The notes beneath the pieces are model-generated. The model saw only the letters and a program-made list of their open reading frames with translations. It did not search any database and was not told where the DNA came from. From assembly GCA_965247505.1 (NCBI GenBank), contig OZ252020.1:124001-188000 (forward strand): a DNA stretch of 64,000 nt, in the 5' to 3' direction. The translations under genes were made by a program, and so were the position numbers. Below, piece by piece: positions 9,146 through 16,686 of the stretch. The DNA is from CAIYRG01 sp965247505 (GTDB taxonomy: Bacteria; Pseudomonadota; Alphaproteobacteria; Micropepsales; Micropepsaceae). Numbering within the stretch: the stretch's first letter is position 1; every line of letters begins with the position of its first letter.

Positions 9146-9236
9146 GGTGTTTCCCCTTCTTATTGCTTCTCAGCCCGGCCATTATTACCCACGTTCGCCT
9201 TTGGGGGTAAAGCCGACTCCCGCACCGCAGCATAAA

Positions 9237-9263
9237 ATGTCGGCTTTTGACATGAGCGGACAT
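9237..9263. repeat. Palindrome, second class (TTGACATG centre)
   Basis: Arms ATGTCGGCT and AGCGGACAT around TTTGACATG, with the leader CGCACCGCAGCATAAA upstream. Confidence 0.65.
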
Positions 9264-9538
9264 CCAGGAAGGCATTCATTTGAACTCATGGAACAAGGTA
9301 CTGAGATTGTGCAGCCCGTCGACAACTGCACTACGGCCGAATATTAGTTGTCGACCGAATACGGTTGTAAACACTCCCCCGTTGGATTCTTGAAGTATGC
9401 CGATTCCAATATATGACTGCACGGTACCCGTATTCCGACAGATGCTTGAGTGTCAAATGGCACTTCTGCACAAGGCGGCCGCTCACTGTGAGGCCACGAA
9501 TACTGATCCGATAAGTATAGTGAATGCAAAGCTCTAAC
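9264..9538. other. Intergenic stretch without recognisable gene
   Basis: About 275 bases with no convincing frame and no similarity to other parts of the window. The short inverted pair GTCGACAACT and AGTTGTCGAC at 9319-9355 could form a hairpin. Confidence 0.3.
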
Positions 9539-9915
9539 CGCGCAGTCAGACCTATGGGGAGCATGTAAGATCGTTAACGCGCATTGCGAACCAGACCTCG
9601 TCTCGTCTCGCTGACACACCGCTTGAAAAGCCCAATTCAAAAGGAAACGATCTGGGAAAGCTTATAAACCGGGTTGCTCATTCGCTAAACGTCATCAATA
9701 GCTTAACCCGTGACAATTTCAGCGCCGCGGAAACAAGAACGTACTCAGTCATCAACACAAACGGCGAAACTGGAAACGTGAGCGCCCATGAATATTTGGC
9801 GCATTTTCGAATGCCTTTATTCATTTCCCATGCAGCCTTGGCATACGAAACTTTGCTTCACTATGGGGTTGGCGTGGTAATTGGCGAGTACGTTTTTCCG
9901 CCAGGAGCAGCATAA
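9539..9915 (+). pseudogene. Possible coding remnant without start codon
   Basis: A frame of about 125 codons stays open to a TAA at 9913 but has no ATG, GTG or TTG start near its beginning. It ends with a protein-like segment (AHEYLAHFRMPLFISHAALA, then YETLLHYGVGVVIGEYVFPP). Codon usage is less GC-rich than that of its neighbours. No family is recognised. It may be the 3' part of a gene whose beginning was lost, or chance. Confidence 0.25.
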
Positions 9916-10014
9916 GCTTGCTGGTTGCTGGCCTGAACGGCTCTTTTTAAGCCTGCACGATAGAAGGCGTTGCTCTAACGGCAATCAAAGTAAAAACTTG
10001 CACCGCAGCATAAA

Positions 10015-10041
10015 ATGTCGGCTTTTGACATGAGCGGACAT
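10015..10041. repeat. Palindrome, second class (TTGACATG centre)
   Basis: Same unit and leader as at 9237, just downstream of the M20 hydrolase gene. Confidence 0.65.
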
Positions 10042-10088
10042 TCAGCGCGCCGCCCAATTGAAGGGCGAGTGAGCGTGTCGCCCGATGC

Positions 10089-11369
10089 TTATGGTTGCCA
10101 ATTGCAAATTTCCGCAGCCGCCAAAGCATAGACCTGCGCCGCGCGATAGATTTCCTCGATCTCTACCTGCTCCGAGCGCGTCTTCCAGCGTTCGCCGCGA
10201 GGTCCGAACTTGCAGCAGGGGATTCCCATCTCGTTGTAGATGTTTGTGTCGGTCCAGATGCTGGAGCGGCCGGTGGAGACTTTCGGCGTCTGTTCGCCAT
10301 AGAGCGCCTGAAAAGCCTGCTCCAGCGTCTCGGCGACCTGGTCGACGCCTTCGGCGTCATAGCCCATCATGGAACGGTACATTTCGCGCTCGTGCTTGTG
10401 CTCCGTCTGCGCCAGAACGGCACTGAGCTGACGCTGCACCTCTACGGGCGTCGTCTTGGGCGGAAAACGCACATCGACATAGAGTTCGCAAATACCCGCG
10501 GAGTAGTTCGGCCGGTAGGGCGCACCGCCGACAATGGCGCCGATGTTCACCTTGGAGATGATCGGGCCGTCATGGCGCGATTGATAGACGGTCCTCTCTT
10601 CGAAATCCTCGCCCCAAGCATCCACCGCCGCAATGATGTCGAGCATCTTGAGAATCGCATTGTTATCCTTCGGCGGTGCCGCTTTGCGCGTCTTGCCCCA
10701 GACCGAGCGCGGCGTGCCGAAGGTAGTGATCCTGAACTGCGCCACGCCGGTCTGAGCGCGAACCACCGACAGCGCCGAACCGTCGGCGCAGATCGCATAA
10801 TCCGACTGCACGCCATGCGTCAGCAGGTGACGCGTGCCGGCGCCCTCGCCGCGATAATCCTCGGACTGATATGGGCCGATTGGCGAACGCGAAATTTCGC
10901 CGGCGACGCCCGCGAGAATGAGATCGCCCTTGATCGCCATGCCCGAGTCCTTCAGCGCCCTGCCCGCGGACATAAAGGCCGCAAGACCGCATTTCATATT
11001 CGACGCCCCGAGGCCATAGACCTTCCCGTCGCGGATCGCGCCGCGCAAATCCTCCACCGGATCGAGATCGCGCGTGAGCACGCGGTCCTCGTCCGTACCC
11101 GTGAAGCTGGTGTCGAGATGACCATTGATCATCAGCGAGGCGCCGCCGCCGGTCCCTGAGAGGATGCCGACGGCATTGATCCGGTCTGGCGCAACGTCCT
11201 GCCGGATCGTCTTCAATCCGTTGCGGCTGAACCAGTCGAGCATGAATTCGCCGATCGCCTGCTCGTGCCCGGTTGGGCTTGAGATGTCGACCAGATCCCT
11301 TGTTAGTTCTGCCAGATCGTCTTTGTCGATATGCCCAAGGATATCGGCCTTCTGCTCTTTGCTGACCAT
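10089..11369 (-). CDS. M20-family metallohydrolase with altered metal ligands
   Basis: The ATG at 11369 is chosen because GAGAGGGCAGG lies just upstream; an in-frame TTG at 11396 is the alternative. The 426-residue protein has no signal peptide. The first M20 motif is intact (INGHLDTSF, His and Asp). In the second motif the bridging Asp is Asn (GLGASNMKCG). The third keeps the general base Glu but lacks the following Glu ligand (AGEISRSP). The dimerisation domain lies in the middle and a C-terminal catalytic part (IPCCKFGPRGERWKTRSEQ, EIYRAAQVYA) completes the fold. ArgE/DapE relatives deacylate amino acids; the changed ligands make ordinary two-metal catalysis doubtful. Confidence 0.85.
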   Translation of the reverse strand: MVSKEQKADILGHIDKDDLAELTRDLVDISSPTGHEQAIGEFMLDWFSRNGLKTIRQDVAPDRINAVGILSGTGGGASLMINGHLDTSFTGTDEDRVLTRDLDPVEDLRGAIRDGKVYGLGASNMKCGLAAFMSAGRALKDSGMAIKGDLILAGVAGEISRSPIGPYQSEDYRGEGAGTRHLLTHGVQSDYAICADGSALSVVRAQTGVAQFRITTFGTPRSVWGKTRKAAPPKDNNAILKMLDIIAAVDAWGEDFEERTVYQSRHDGPIISKVNIGAIVGGAPYRPNYSAGICELYVDVRFPPKTTPVEVQRQLSAVLAQTEHKHEREMYRSMMGYDAEGVDQVAETLEQAFQALYGEQTPKVSTGRSSIWTDTNIYNEMGIPCCKFGPRGERWKTRSEQVEIEEIYRAAQVYALAAAEICNWQP

Positions 11370-11467
11370 GCCTGCCCTCTCGCGTATGTCTGCCAAAGTA
11401 TAGTCAGCCCCATGTTCAGAAAGCCATCCCGATCGGGGCGTGGTGGAAAACTCAATACGGCCATCGA

Positions 11468-11495
11468 ATGTCCGCTCTTGGCACTAAGCGGAAAT
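11468..11495. repeat. Palindrome of the ATGTCCGCT family
   Basis: One-mismatch copy (centre CTTGGCACTA, right arm AGCGGAAAT), directly before the third 355 bp element, the same arrangement as at 2934/2973. Confidence 0.7.
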
Positions 11496-11510
11496 TGCTG
11501 CGCTGCACCT

Positions 11511-11863
11511 AAATGTCCGTTTTCGGGGTGTGGCCTCAGGTGGTCGACGCAACACTTTGCCCTAAACGAAAGTGTCTGAGTTTGTGCTTACGAGCTAAAG
11601 ACATAGACCGTGGTTCACCTTGCACGAGAAGCCTGGGCCGTGGGATCACTGCCAGCCCAGCTCCAATGGGAACGTCAAACGCCCGCTATGACAGCGCTTT
11701 CTGAAGAGGGCTGTGTTTTCGATCTATTCGCTCTCGCATCCGAGAAAACTGGCCGGACGGCTCAAGAACGGTCCTGAAAGACTTTGAGGTTCTAACCCCC
11801 GGAAGACAGACTTGCCGCTAGTGTTGCGTCGACCACCTGAGACCGCAGGGGCAGAGCGGACAT
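11511..11863. repeat. 355 bp inverted-repeat element, copy 3
   Basis: Nearly identical to copy 1 (2973) over its whole length, with inverted termini containing CTCAGGTGGTCGACGCAACA. It is 353 bp long. The remaining 155 bases up to the next gene hold nothing recognisable. Confidence 0.75.
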
Positions 11864-12018
11864 AAAGGGCAGCCATTTGACGATTTTTTTCTGAACCGAT
11901 CTCACTTCTCTCCAGATGTTTGGGCCAGTGTGTTGTTGTGGCTCGTGCGAGTTTGCCACATCTGGGATAAGTTCTGCCTGTCAATAGGGAACGCTCACAT
12001 CGGACAGGGAGACAGCAT

Positions 12019-12567
12019 ATGAAGCACGCCAAATATGCCATCACAATTCCTCGTGCAATGGCTGCCATGCTAATCGGTGCGGCTGTTGGTGCCTTGGTTT
12101 TCCTTCTTGAGCTTGCAACTTTTGTTGCATTGGAGCCGTCCAAGTTTGGGGAAATCGCGAGCGTGGCAGGAACATCCAACACTCAGTTGATCCTGATGTT
12201 CTTTGGCTATGTATCTGCATTCTTCGTCGGCGGCGTATTGATTGTCGGAGCGCCCATTTGGCGTCTGCTACATTATTTTGGTCGCCGAAACTGGTTTGAC
12301 TCGGTTTGTTTAGGTGCGGTTCTTGGTGCCGCGGGATTCGTATTATTGTCTCTGTTGTATCCGAACTGGCAGGGATTGAGTCTCATTTCGTTTCTCACCG
12401 AGGATTTCGGGGGGATTACGGCAATTAACGACCGCCTCACGGAAGACGGATGGTCGGCGCTCTTCAGAGGCTCGATCGGCATAGCTGTTGCAGGCGCAGC
12501 AGCTGGGTTCGCGATATGGAAGGTCGCCTACGGAGCTCCATCGCGTGGAGAAGAGACTGCAGATTAG
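12019..12567 (+). CDS. Inner-membrane protein with four predicted helices
   Basis: The 182-residue product has about four hydrophobic segments: residues 13-38, 53-80, 95-113 and 147-165. A short cytoplasmic C-terminal tail ends EETAD. The ribosome site is GACAGGGAGA, seven bases before ATG. No domain is recognised and there is no operon partner. Function unknown. Confidence 0.7.
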   Translation: MKHAKYAITIPRAMAAMLIGAAVGALVFLLELATFVALEPSKFGEIASVAGTSNTQLILMFFGYVSAFFVGGVLIVGAPIWRLLHYFGRRNWFDSVCLGAVLGAAGFVLLSLLYPNWQGLSLISFLTEDFGGITAINDRLTEDGWSALFRGSIGIAVAGAAAGFAIWKVAYGAPSRGEETAD

Positions 12568-12615
12568 TAATCTGGGTGGCCTGGCTGGCTCTCTTGGATC
12601 GAGCGAGTAAGGACA

Positions 12616-12642
12616 ATGTCCGCTTTTGACATGAGCGGACAT
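12616..12642. repeat. Perfect palindrome, second class
   Basis: Arms ATGTCCGCT and AGCGGACAT around TTTGACATG, downstream of the membrane protein gene. It shows that the two centre types share the same arms. Confidence 0.7.
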
Positions 12643-12762
12643 TTGCGGTGCAGCACCGGTGTCCGGTTCACCCCCGAAAACAGGCATTGGGGCAGGGCTG
12701 CCGATTGGCTCTTTGCCTCGAACTTGCTACGTTAAGTTTAGGACCAATCAAAGGGGGTAGTT

Positions 12763-12951
12763 ATGAATATCACGACATATGCGTCCGCCGCTGCCATCGC
12801 GTTTGCGATGAGCATCGGATCAGTATCTGCGGAAGAGCAGTTCTCCGTAATGAAGGACACCGCTTCGGCTCCTGCTGAAGAGCAGATTTCCATAATAAAG
12901 GATGTTCCTTCGGCAACACTGTCTGACGTCAGCGCCTTTGGGACGAATTGA
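12763..12951 (+). CDS. Small secreted peptide, tail replaced by IS3 end
   Basis: The 62-residue product has a signal peptide ending SVSAEEQ. The mature part holds two imperfect 15-residue units, AEEQFSVMKDTASAP and AEEQISIIKDVPSAT. The FS(V/I)xKDVPA pattern recalls small exported peptides of alpha- and gammaproteobacteria that end shortly after this motif. The last ten residues (LSDVSAFGTN) are encoded by the left end of an IS3 element that starts at 12920, so the natural C-terminus is gone. GGGGG upstream gives a plausible ribosome site. Confidence 0.55.
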   Translation: MNITTYASAAAIAFAMSIGSVSAEEQFSVMKDTASAPAEEQISIIKDVPSATLSDVSAFGTN

Positions 12952-13053
12952 GGTAATTGCATAACGGAGGATTTCTGGCTCATCGTAGTGACCGAAGGGA
13001 ACGAAGATGAGACAGAAATCAATGAGCAAGAACGACCCGGCGGAGAGAACGGT
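12920..13053 (+). mobile_element. IS3-type element, left-end fragment
   Basis: 134 bp identical to the left end of the complete element at 41667-43178. It begins TGTCTGACGTCAGCGCC and ends inside the first 13 codons of orfA. The breakpoint at 13053 joins it to redoxin coding sequence. Confidence 0.85.
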
Positions 13054-13319
13054 CGCTCTCGAAGCCTTCCTCCACGAATACCATGTCACCTTCCCGGTTG
13101 GAATCGACCAACCGGCAACATCGGGCCCGATGCCGATGACGATGGCGGCCTATGGCATGCGTGGTACGCCGACGACCCTGATCTTCGACAGACGCGGTCA
13201 GCTGGTGAGAACGGCGGTGACAAATTAGTCCACGGAAGCGGCGGGATTTCCCAGCCGCGGGCGGAGTAAAACTCTGCCACCTGTAGCCTTCGATCTTTTT
13301 TGAGATGGAAGGCGGGAGG

Positions 13320-14819
13320 ATGTACACCGTGGACCTATATCTGCGCGTTCGGCTGGCCTGCCATGTTGATGGTCTGAGCCAGCGAGAGGCGGCAAGTCGG
13401 TTTGGCATTGCGCGCGAGACGGTGAGGAAGATGCTGCGGCATTCGGAACCGCCGGGATATCGGCGACGCCAGCCACCGAAACGCCCGAAACTGGCCCCCT
13501 TCACGGATATCATCGACCGTATTCTGGAGGAGGACCGAACGGTTCACCGTAAGCAGCACCACACGGCGAAGCGTATATTCGAGCGCCTTCGCGACGAACA
13601 TGGCTTCACGGGCAAAGAGACCATCGTGAAGGATTACGTTCGGGAACGGCGCCTTCGTCGGCGTGAGATGTTTGTGCCGTTGTCACATCCTCCGGGCCAT
13701 GCTCAAGCGGACTTTGGCGAGGCGGATGCGATCATCGCCGGCGTCAAGGATCGGGCGCATTTTTTCGTCATGACACTTCCCCACAGCGATGCCTGCTTCG
13801 TTGCGGCCTACCCGGCGGCGGCGACGGAGGCCTGGCTGGACGGGCACAACAGAGCCTTTGTTTTTTTCGGCGGCGTTCCCCAATCGATTCTTTACGACAA
13901 CGACAAGTGTCTGGTGTCGCGCATCTTGTCAGATGGCACGCGGCAACGAACGCGGGCGTTCAGCGGGCTGCAGTCCCATTACCTCTTCGAGGACCGCTAC
14001 GGCCGTCCCGGCAAGGGTAACGACAAAGGCAATGTGGAGGGGGTGGTCGGCTATGCCCGGCGGAACTTCATGACGCCGCTTCCCCGGTTCGCGAGCTGGG
14101 ACGCCTTCAATGGCCACCTGGAAGAGCAATGCCGCAACCGGCAAGGCAACGTCCTGCGCGGCCACCGCGAGAGCATCGGCGAACGGTTTGTGCGTGACCG
14201 CGAAGCGTTGAAGAGGCCACTGCCGGCACCGTTCGACGCGTGCGACAAGCAGGGCACGCGGGTCAACTCGCTGTCCCTGGTGCGCTACCGGACGAATGAC
14301 TATTCCGTGCCCGTCGCCTACGGCCATCAGGAAGTCTGGATCCGTGGCTATGTCCACGAGGTGGTTATCGGTTGCGGCACCGGGATCATTGCCCGACACC
14401 CCCGTTCCTACGACCGGGAAGATATGGTCTTCGATCCGATCCACTACCTGCCTTTGCTGGAGCACAAGATCGGTGCCCTGGATCAGGCCGCGCCGCTAGC
14501 CGGATGGGAACTGCCTGATGCCTTCCCAACCCTGCGCCGTCTCCTGGAGGCGCGCATGGGCAAGGCCGGCAAGCGGGAATACGTCCAGGTCCTTCGGCTT
14601 CTGGAGACCTTCGATCTCGAGGTGCTTCACGGCGCGGTGAAGGACGCCCTGCGCCTGGGTGCGATCGGCTACGACGCCCTCAAACACCTTGTGCTGTGCC
14701 GTATCGAGCGACGCCCGCCCAAACTCGACCTGGATATCTATCCCTACCTGCCTCGGGCCAACGTGGCGACCACGGCCGCCGCCAGTTATATGAGCTTGTT
14801 GGGTGGAGGCGCGTCATGA
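13320..14819 (+). CDS. istA: IS21 transposase IstA
   Basis: The product has 499 residues from the ATG at 13320, preceded by GGAAGGCGGG; an in-frame ATG at 13305 would add five residues. It has an N-terminal helix-turn-helix (LSQREAASRFGIARETVRKM), then the DDE catalytic core (QADFGEADAI for the first Asp, YDNDK for the second, KGNVEG for the Glu) and a C-terminal Mu-transposase-like domain. IstA cuts and joins the element ends. The stop overlaps the istB start by four bases (ATGA), so the pair is translationally coupled. Confidence 0.93.
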   Translation: MYTVDLYLRVRLACHVDGLSQREAASRFGIARETVRKMLRHSEPPGYRRRQPPKRPKLAPFTDIIDRILEEDRTVHRKQHHTAKRIFERLRDEHGFTGKETIVKDYVRERRLRRREMFVPLSHPPGHAQADFGEADAIIAGVKDRAHFFVMTLPHSDACFVAAYPAAATEAWLDGHNRAFVFFGGVPQSILYDNDKCLVSRILSDGTRQRTRAFSGLQSHYLFEDRYGRPGKGNDKGNVEGVVGYARRNFMTPLPRFASWDAFNGHLEEQCRNRQGNVLRGHRESIGERFVRDREALKRPLPAPFDACDKQGTRVNSLSLVRYRTNDYSVPVAYGHQEVWIRGYVHEVVIGCGTGIIARHPRSYDREDMVFDPIHYLPLLEHKIGALDQAAPLAGWELPDAFPTLRRLLEARMGKAGKREYVQVLRLLETFDLEVLHGAVKDALRLGAIGYDALKHLVLCRIERRPPKLDLDIYPYLPRANVATTAAASYMSLLGGGAS

Positions 14820-15586
14820 CCGATACGCCGCAAGTGTTGCTGGCCCATCACCTCAAGACCCTGAAACTGCCGACGTTCCTGCGCGAATACGACAAGCTGG
14901 CCCGCCAATGCGCCACCGAGGGCGCCGACCATGTGCAGTATCTTGTCCGTCTGACCGAGTTGGAACTGATCGACCGTGAGCGCCGCATGGTCGAGCGGCG
15001 GATCAGACAGGCCAGGTTCCCCGCCGTCAAAAGCCTCGACAGCTTCGACTTCAAGGCCATCGCATCGCTCAACAAGATGCTGGTTCTGGAGTTGGCGCGA
15101 TGCGAATACGTCGAGCGTCGTGAGAATATCATCGCGCTCGGCAACTCAGGCACCGGCAAGACCCATATCGCCCTCGGTCTCGGTCTGGCGGCCTGCCAAA
15201 AGGGGCTCTCCGTCGGCTTCCTCACGGCCGCTGCCCTGGTTCATGAACTGATGGAGGCCAGGGATGAAAAACGCCTGTTGCGCCTGCAGAAGCAACTGGC
15301 AAAGTATCACCTTCTGATCATCGACGAACTCTGCTTCGTGCCGCTCTCGAAGACCGGCGCCGAGCTGCTGTTCGAAGTCTTCAGCCAGCGCTACGAGCGG
15401 GGCTCGATCCTGGTGACCTCCAACTTGCCGTTCGATGAGTGGACGGAGATATTCGGCTCGGAACGCCTGACCGGGGCTTTGCTGGACCGCCTCACCCACC
15501 ATGTCCATATCCTGGAAATGAACGGCGAGAGCTATCGTCTCAACCAAAGCCAAAAACGGCGGAAATCCCCAAAAATACCTGCTTAA
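14816..15586 (+). CDS. istB: IS21 helper ATPase IstB
   Basis: A 256-residue AAA+ ATPase of the DnaC/IstB type with Walker A GNSGTGKTH, Walker B LLIIDEL and sensor region TSNLPFDEW. IstB assembles on target DNA and recruits IstA. It starts in the last codons of istA. The frame is complete. Confidence 0.93.
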   Translation: MTDTPQVLLAHHLKTLKLPTFLREYDKLARQCATEGADHVQYLVRLTELELIDRERRMVERRIRQARFPAVKSLDSFDFKAIASLNKMLVLELARCEYVERRENIIALGNSGTGKTHIALGLGLAACQKGLSVGFLTAAALVHELMEARDEKRLLRLQKQLAKYHLLIIDELCFVPLSKTGAELLFEVFSQRYERGSILVTSNLPFDEWTEIFGSERLTGALLDRLTHHVHILEMNGESYRLNQSQKRRKSPKIPA

Positions 15587-15926
15587 CCGCCGGTGCAATG
15601 GTTGACCCGGTGGGTCCACAGGAACCTCCCACGCTGCGTCGCTCCGCGTAACGCAAGCGCTACTCGAAGCAGCGCGGGTCCCTCCTATGGACTACCGGGA
15701 CAACCCCCCAACACCGCGTACCGCATAACGTTAAGTGGACTAGTTTTGCTCCGCCCGGGTGGACTAATTTTGCTCCGCCGTTGACAGCTGGTACGACATT
15801 CGTTCGGCGCTGAGGATGACCTCGCGCTCGGAATGCTGCTCGGAGGGTTGCTGGCCACTGGGCTTGGTGCGACTAACGATTCAGGCGCGATGTTGGGCAC
15901 ACGAACGACAGACTAGTCCACCGCAA

Positions 15927-16138
15927 GGCATTGTCAGACTAACTGGAGTAGGCTTGCGACAATTCTCCGCCGTCGAGACCCTGATCCACAACCACTTCAA
16001 CCATGAACGTCATTTCAACTGCCGTGCCATTTTCAAACAAGATCGAGACGCCGCCCTGGCCGAGTCGCATCAACTTGCATCCTGATATTCCTCGATCGTA
16101 GGTTCTACAAATCCGGTACAGTTAGTCTGACAATGCCT
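15927..16138 (-). mobile_element. IS6-A remnant with both ends, internally deleted
   Basis: 212 bp bounded by GGCATTGTCAGACTAA and its inverted copy. The inside, read on the plus strand, keeps only the C-terminal 40 codons or so of the transposase (IHNHFNHERHFNCRAIFKQD). It is a natural deletion derivative with two ends and could be mobilised in trans. Confidence 0.8.
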
Positions 16139-16440
16139 CGCAGGCCTGCCGCGTAAGAGCCTCGCGCCTGGCGTTACCGGGATGGGCGCGGTGCGGGCAC
16201 GTCTCGGATCACCTCCACCGTGCGAAAGGGAGGGGGAGATTGCCCGCAAATAAGCTGTGAATCTTTGACGCCGATTGACACGAAAGTGGGTCGAGTTTGC
16301 AAATGTGTATGACAGAGCAGCGCCAGGATGCGCTCGACTTAACTTGATTCCGCTTTCGGTATGCTTACGGTTTGAAAATAAGAGTTCAGGCTGGGAAAAA
16401 GAATCTGCTATAAAATAGCAATATTTCCAATGGTTTTCTT
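16139..16440. other. Intergenic region without gene
   Basis: About 300 bases with no credible frame. It lies between the IS6-A remnant and the tRNA half, on the presumed chromosomal side of the att-like site. Confidence 0.4.
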
Positions 16441-16492
16441 TGGGTGCGGGGGAAGGATTTGAACCTTCGACCTTCAGGTTATGAGCCTGACG
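16441..16492 (-). tRNA. 3' half of initiator tRNA-Met (CAT), att-like
   Basis: Read on the minus strand, the sequence contains the anticodon arm of tRNA-fMet (TCAGG, CTCATAA, CCTGA), then AGGTC, the T arm (GAAGG, TTCAAAT, CCTTC), CCCCGCA for the acceptor strand and a terminal CCA. Upstream of the anticodon arm the D arm and the 5' acceptor strand do not match: the required TGCGGGG is absent. Only the 3' half is a tRNA, which is what an integrase leaves at the far attachment site when it integrates into a tRNA gene. It is not expected to give a functional tRNA. Confidence 0.7.
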
Positions 16493-16686
16493 TTGTAAAG
16501 CCGGCAACTCTACGCCTAGCTACGATACTGATGTCCCATACTACCAAATTCTCGGTGAATTGCAAACAAATACCGCCCCTTGGTGGTGACTCCAGCACGT
16601 TGATCACAACCTGTAGCCCTACCGTCCGGAAACTTTGGTGACTCAAATCTGTTGACTACGCTGGGTCATTCCGCCATCCATTCGCT

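Larger units (their letters stand above)
13206..15786 (+). mobile_element. Complete IS21-family element
   Basis: The 2581 bp element has imperfect inverted ends: TGAGAACGGCGGTGACAAAT on the left and TGTCAACGGCGGAGCAAAAT on the right. Internal repeats of the end (GTGGACTA with GCTCCGCC) lie next to the right terminus. A 5 bp direct repeat GCTGG flanks it (13201-13205 and 15787-15791), so this is an unrearranged insertion. It carries istA and istB. Related fragments are at 685-2018 and 36453-36502. Confidence 0.92.
13054..15916 (+). pseudogene. Redoxin/TlpA-like gene, 5' end lost and split by IS21
   Basis: Before the IS21, the frame reads ALEAFLHEYHVTFPVGIDQP and AYGMRGTPTTLIFDRRGQL, the second half of a thioredoxin-like redoxin domain with the cis-Pro segment GTPT. 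Removing the IS21 (13206-15786) and one copy of the target duplication GCTGG restores the frame exactly: it continues as VRHSFGAEDDLALGMLLGGL and ends at a TAG at 15914-15916. Redoxin proteins of this sort use the phrase DRxGxLRxHxFGxxDDLxLG at this point, supporting the reconstruction. The 5' half with any CxxC was removed where the IS3 fragment joins at 13053. Confidence 0.75.

Noticed and set aside
10095..11159. 354-codon ORF antisense to the M20 hydrolase gene
   Set aside because: No motif and no start signal; the M20 frame is clearly the coding one.
13929..14465. 178-codon ORF antisense to istA (also seen over the truncated istA copy)
   Set aside because: Present only because both istA copies are nearly identical; no ribosome site or domain.
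16444..16641. 65-codon ORF beginning MRGKDLNLRPSGYEPD
   Set aside because: This peptide is the well-known translation of the strand opposite a tRNA-Met and marks the tRNA half, not a protein gene.
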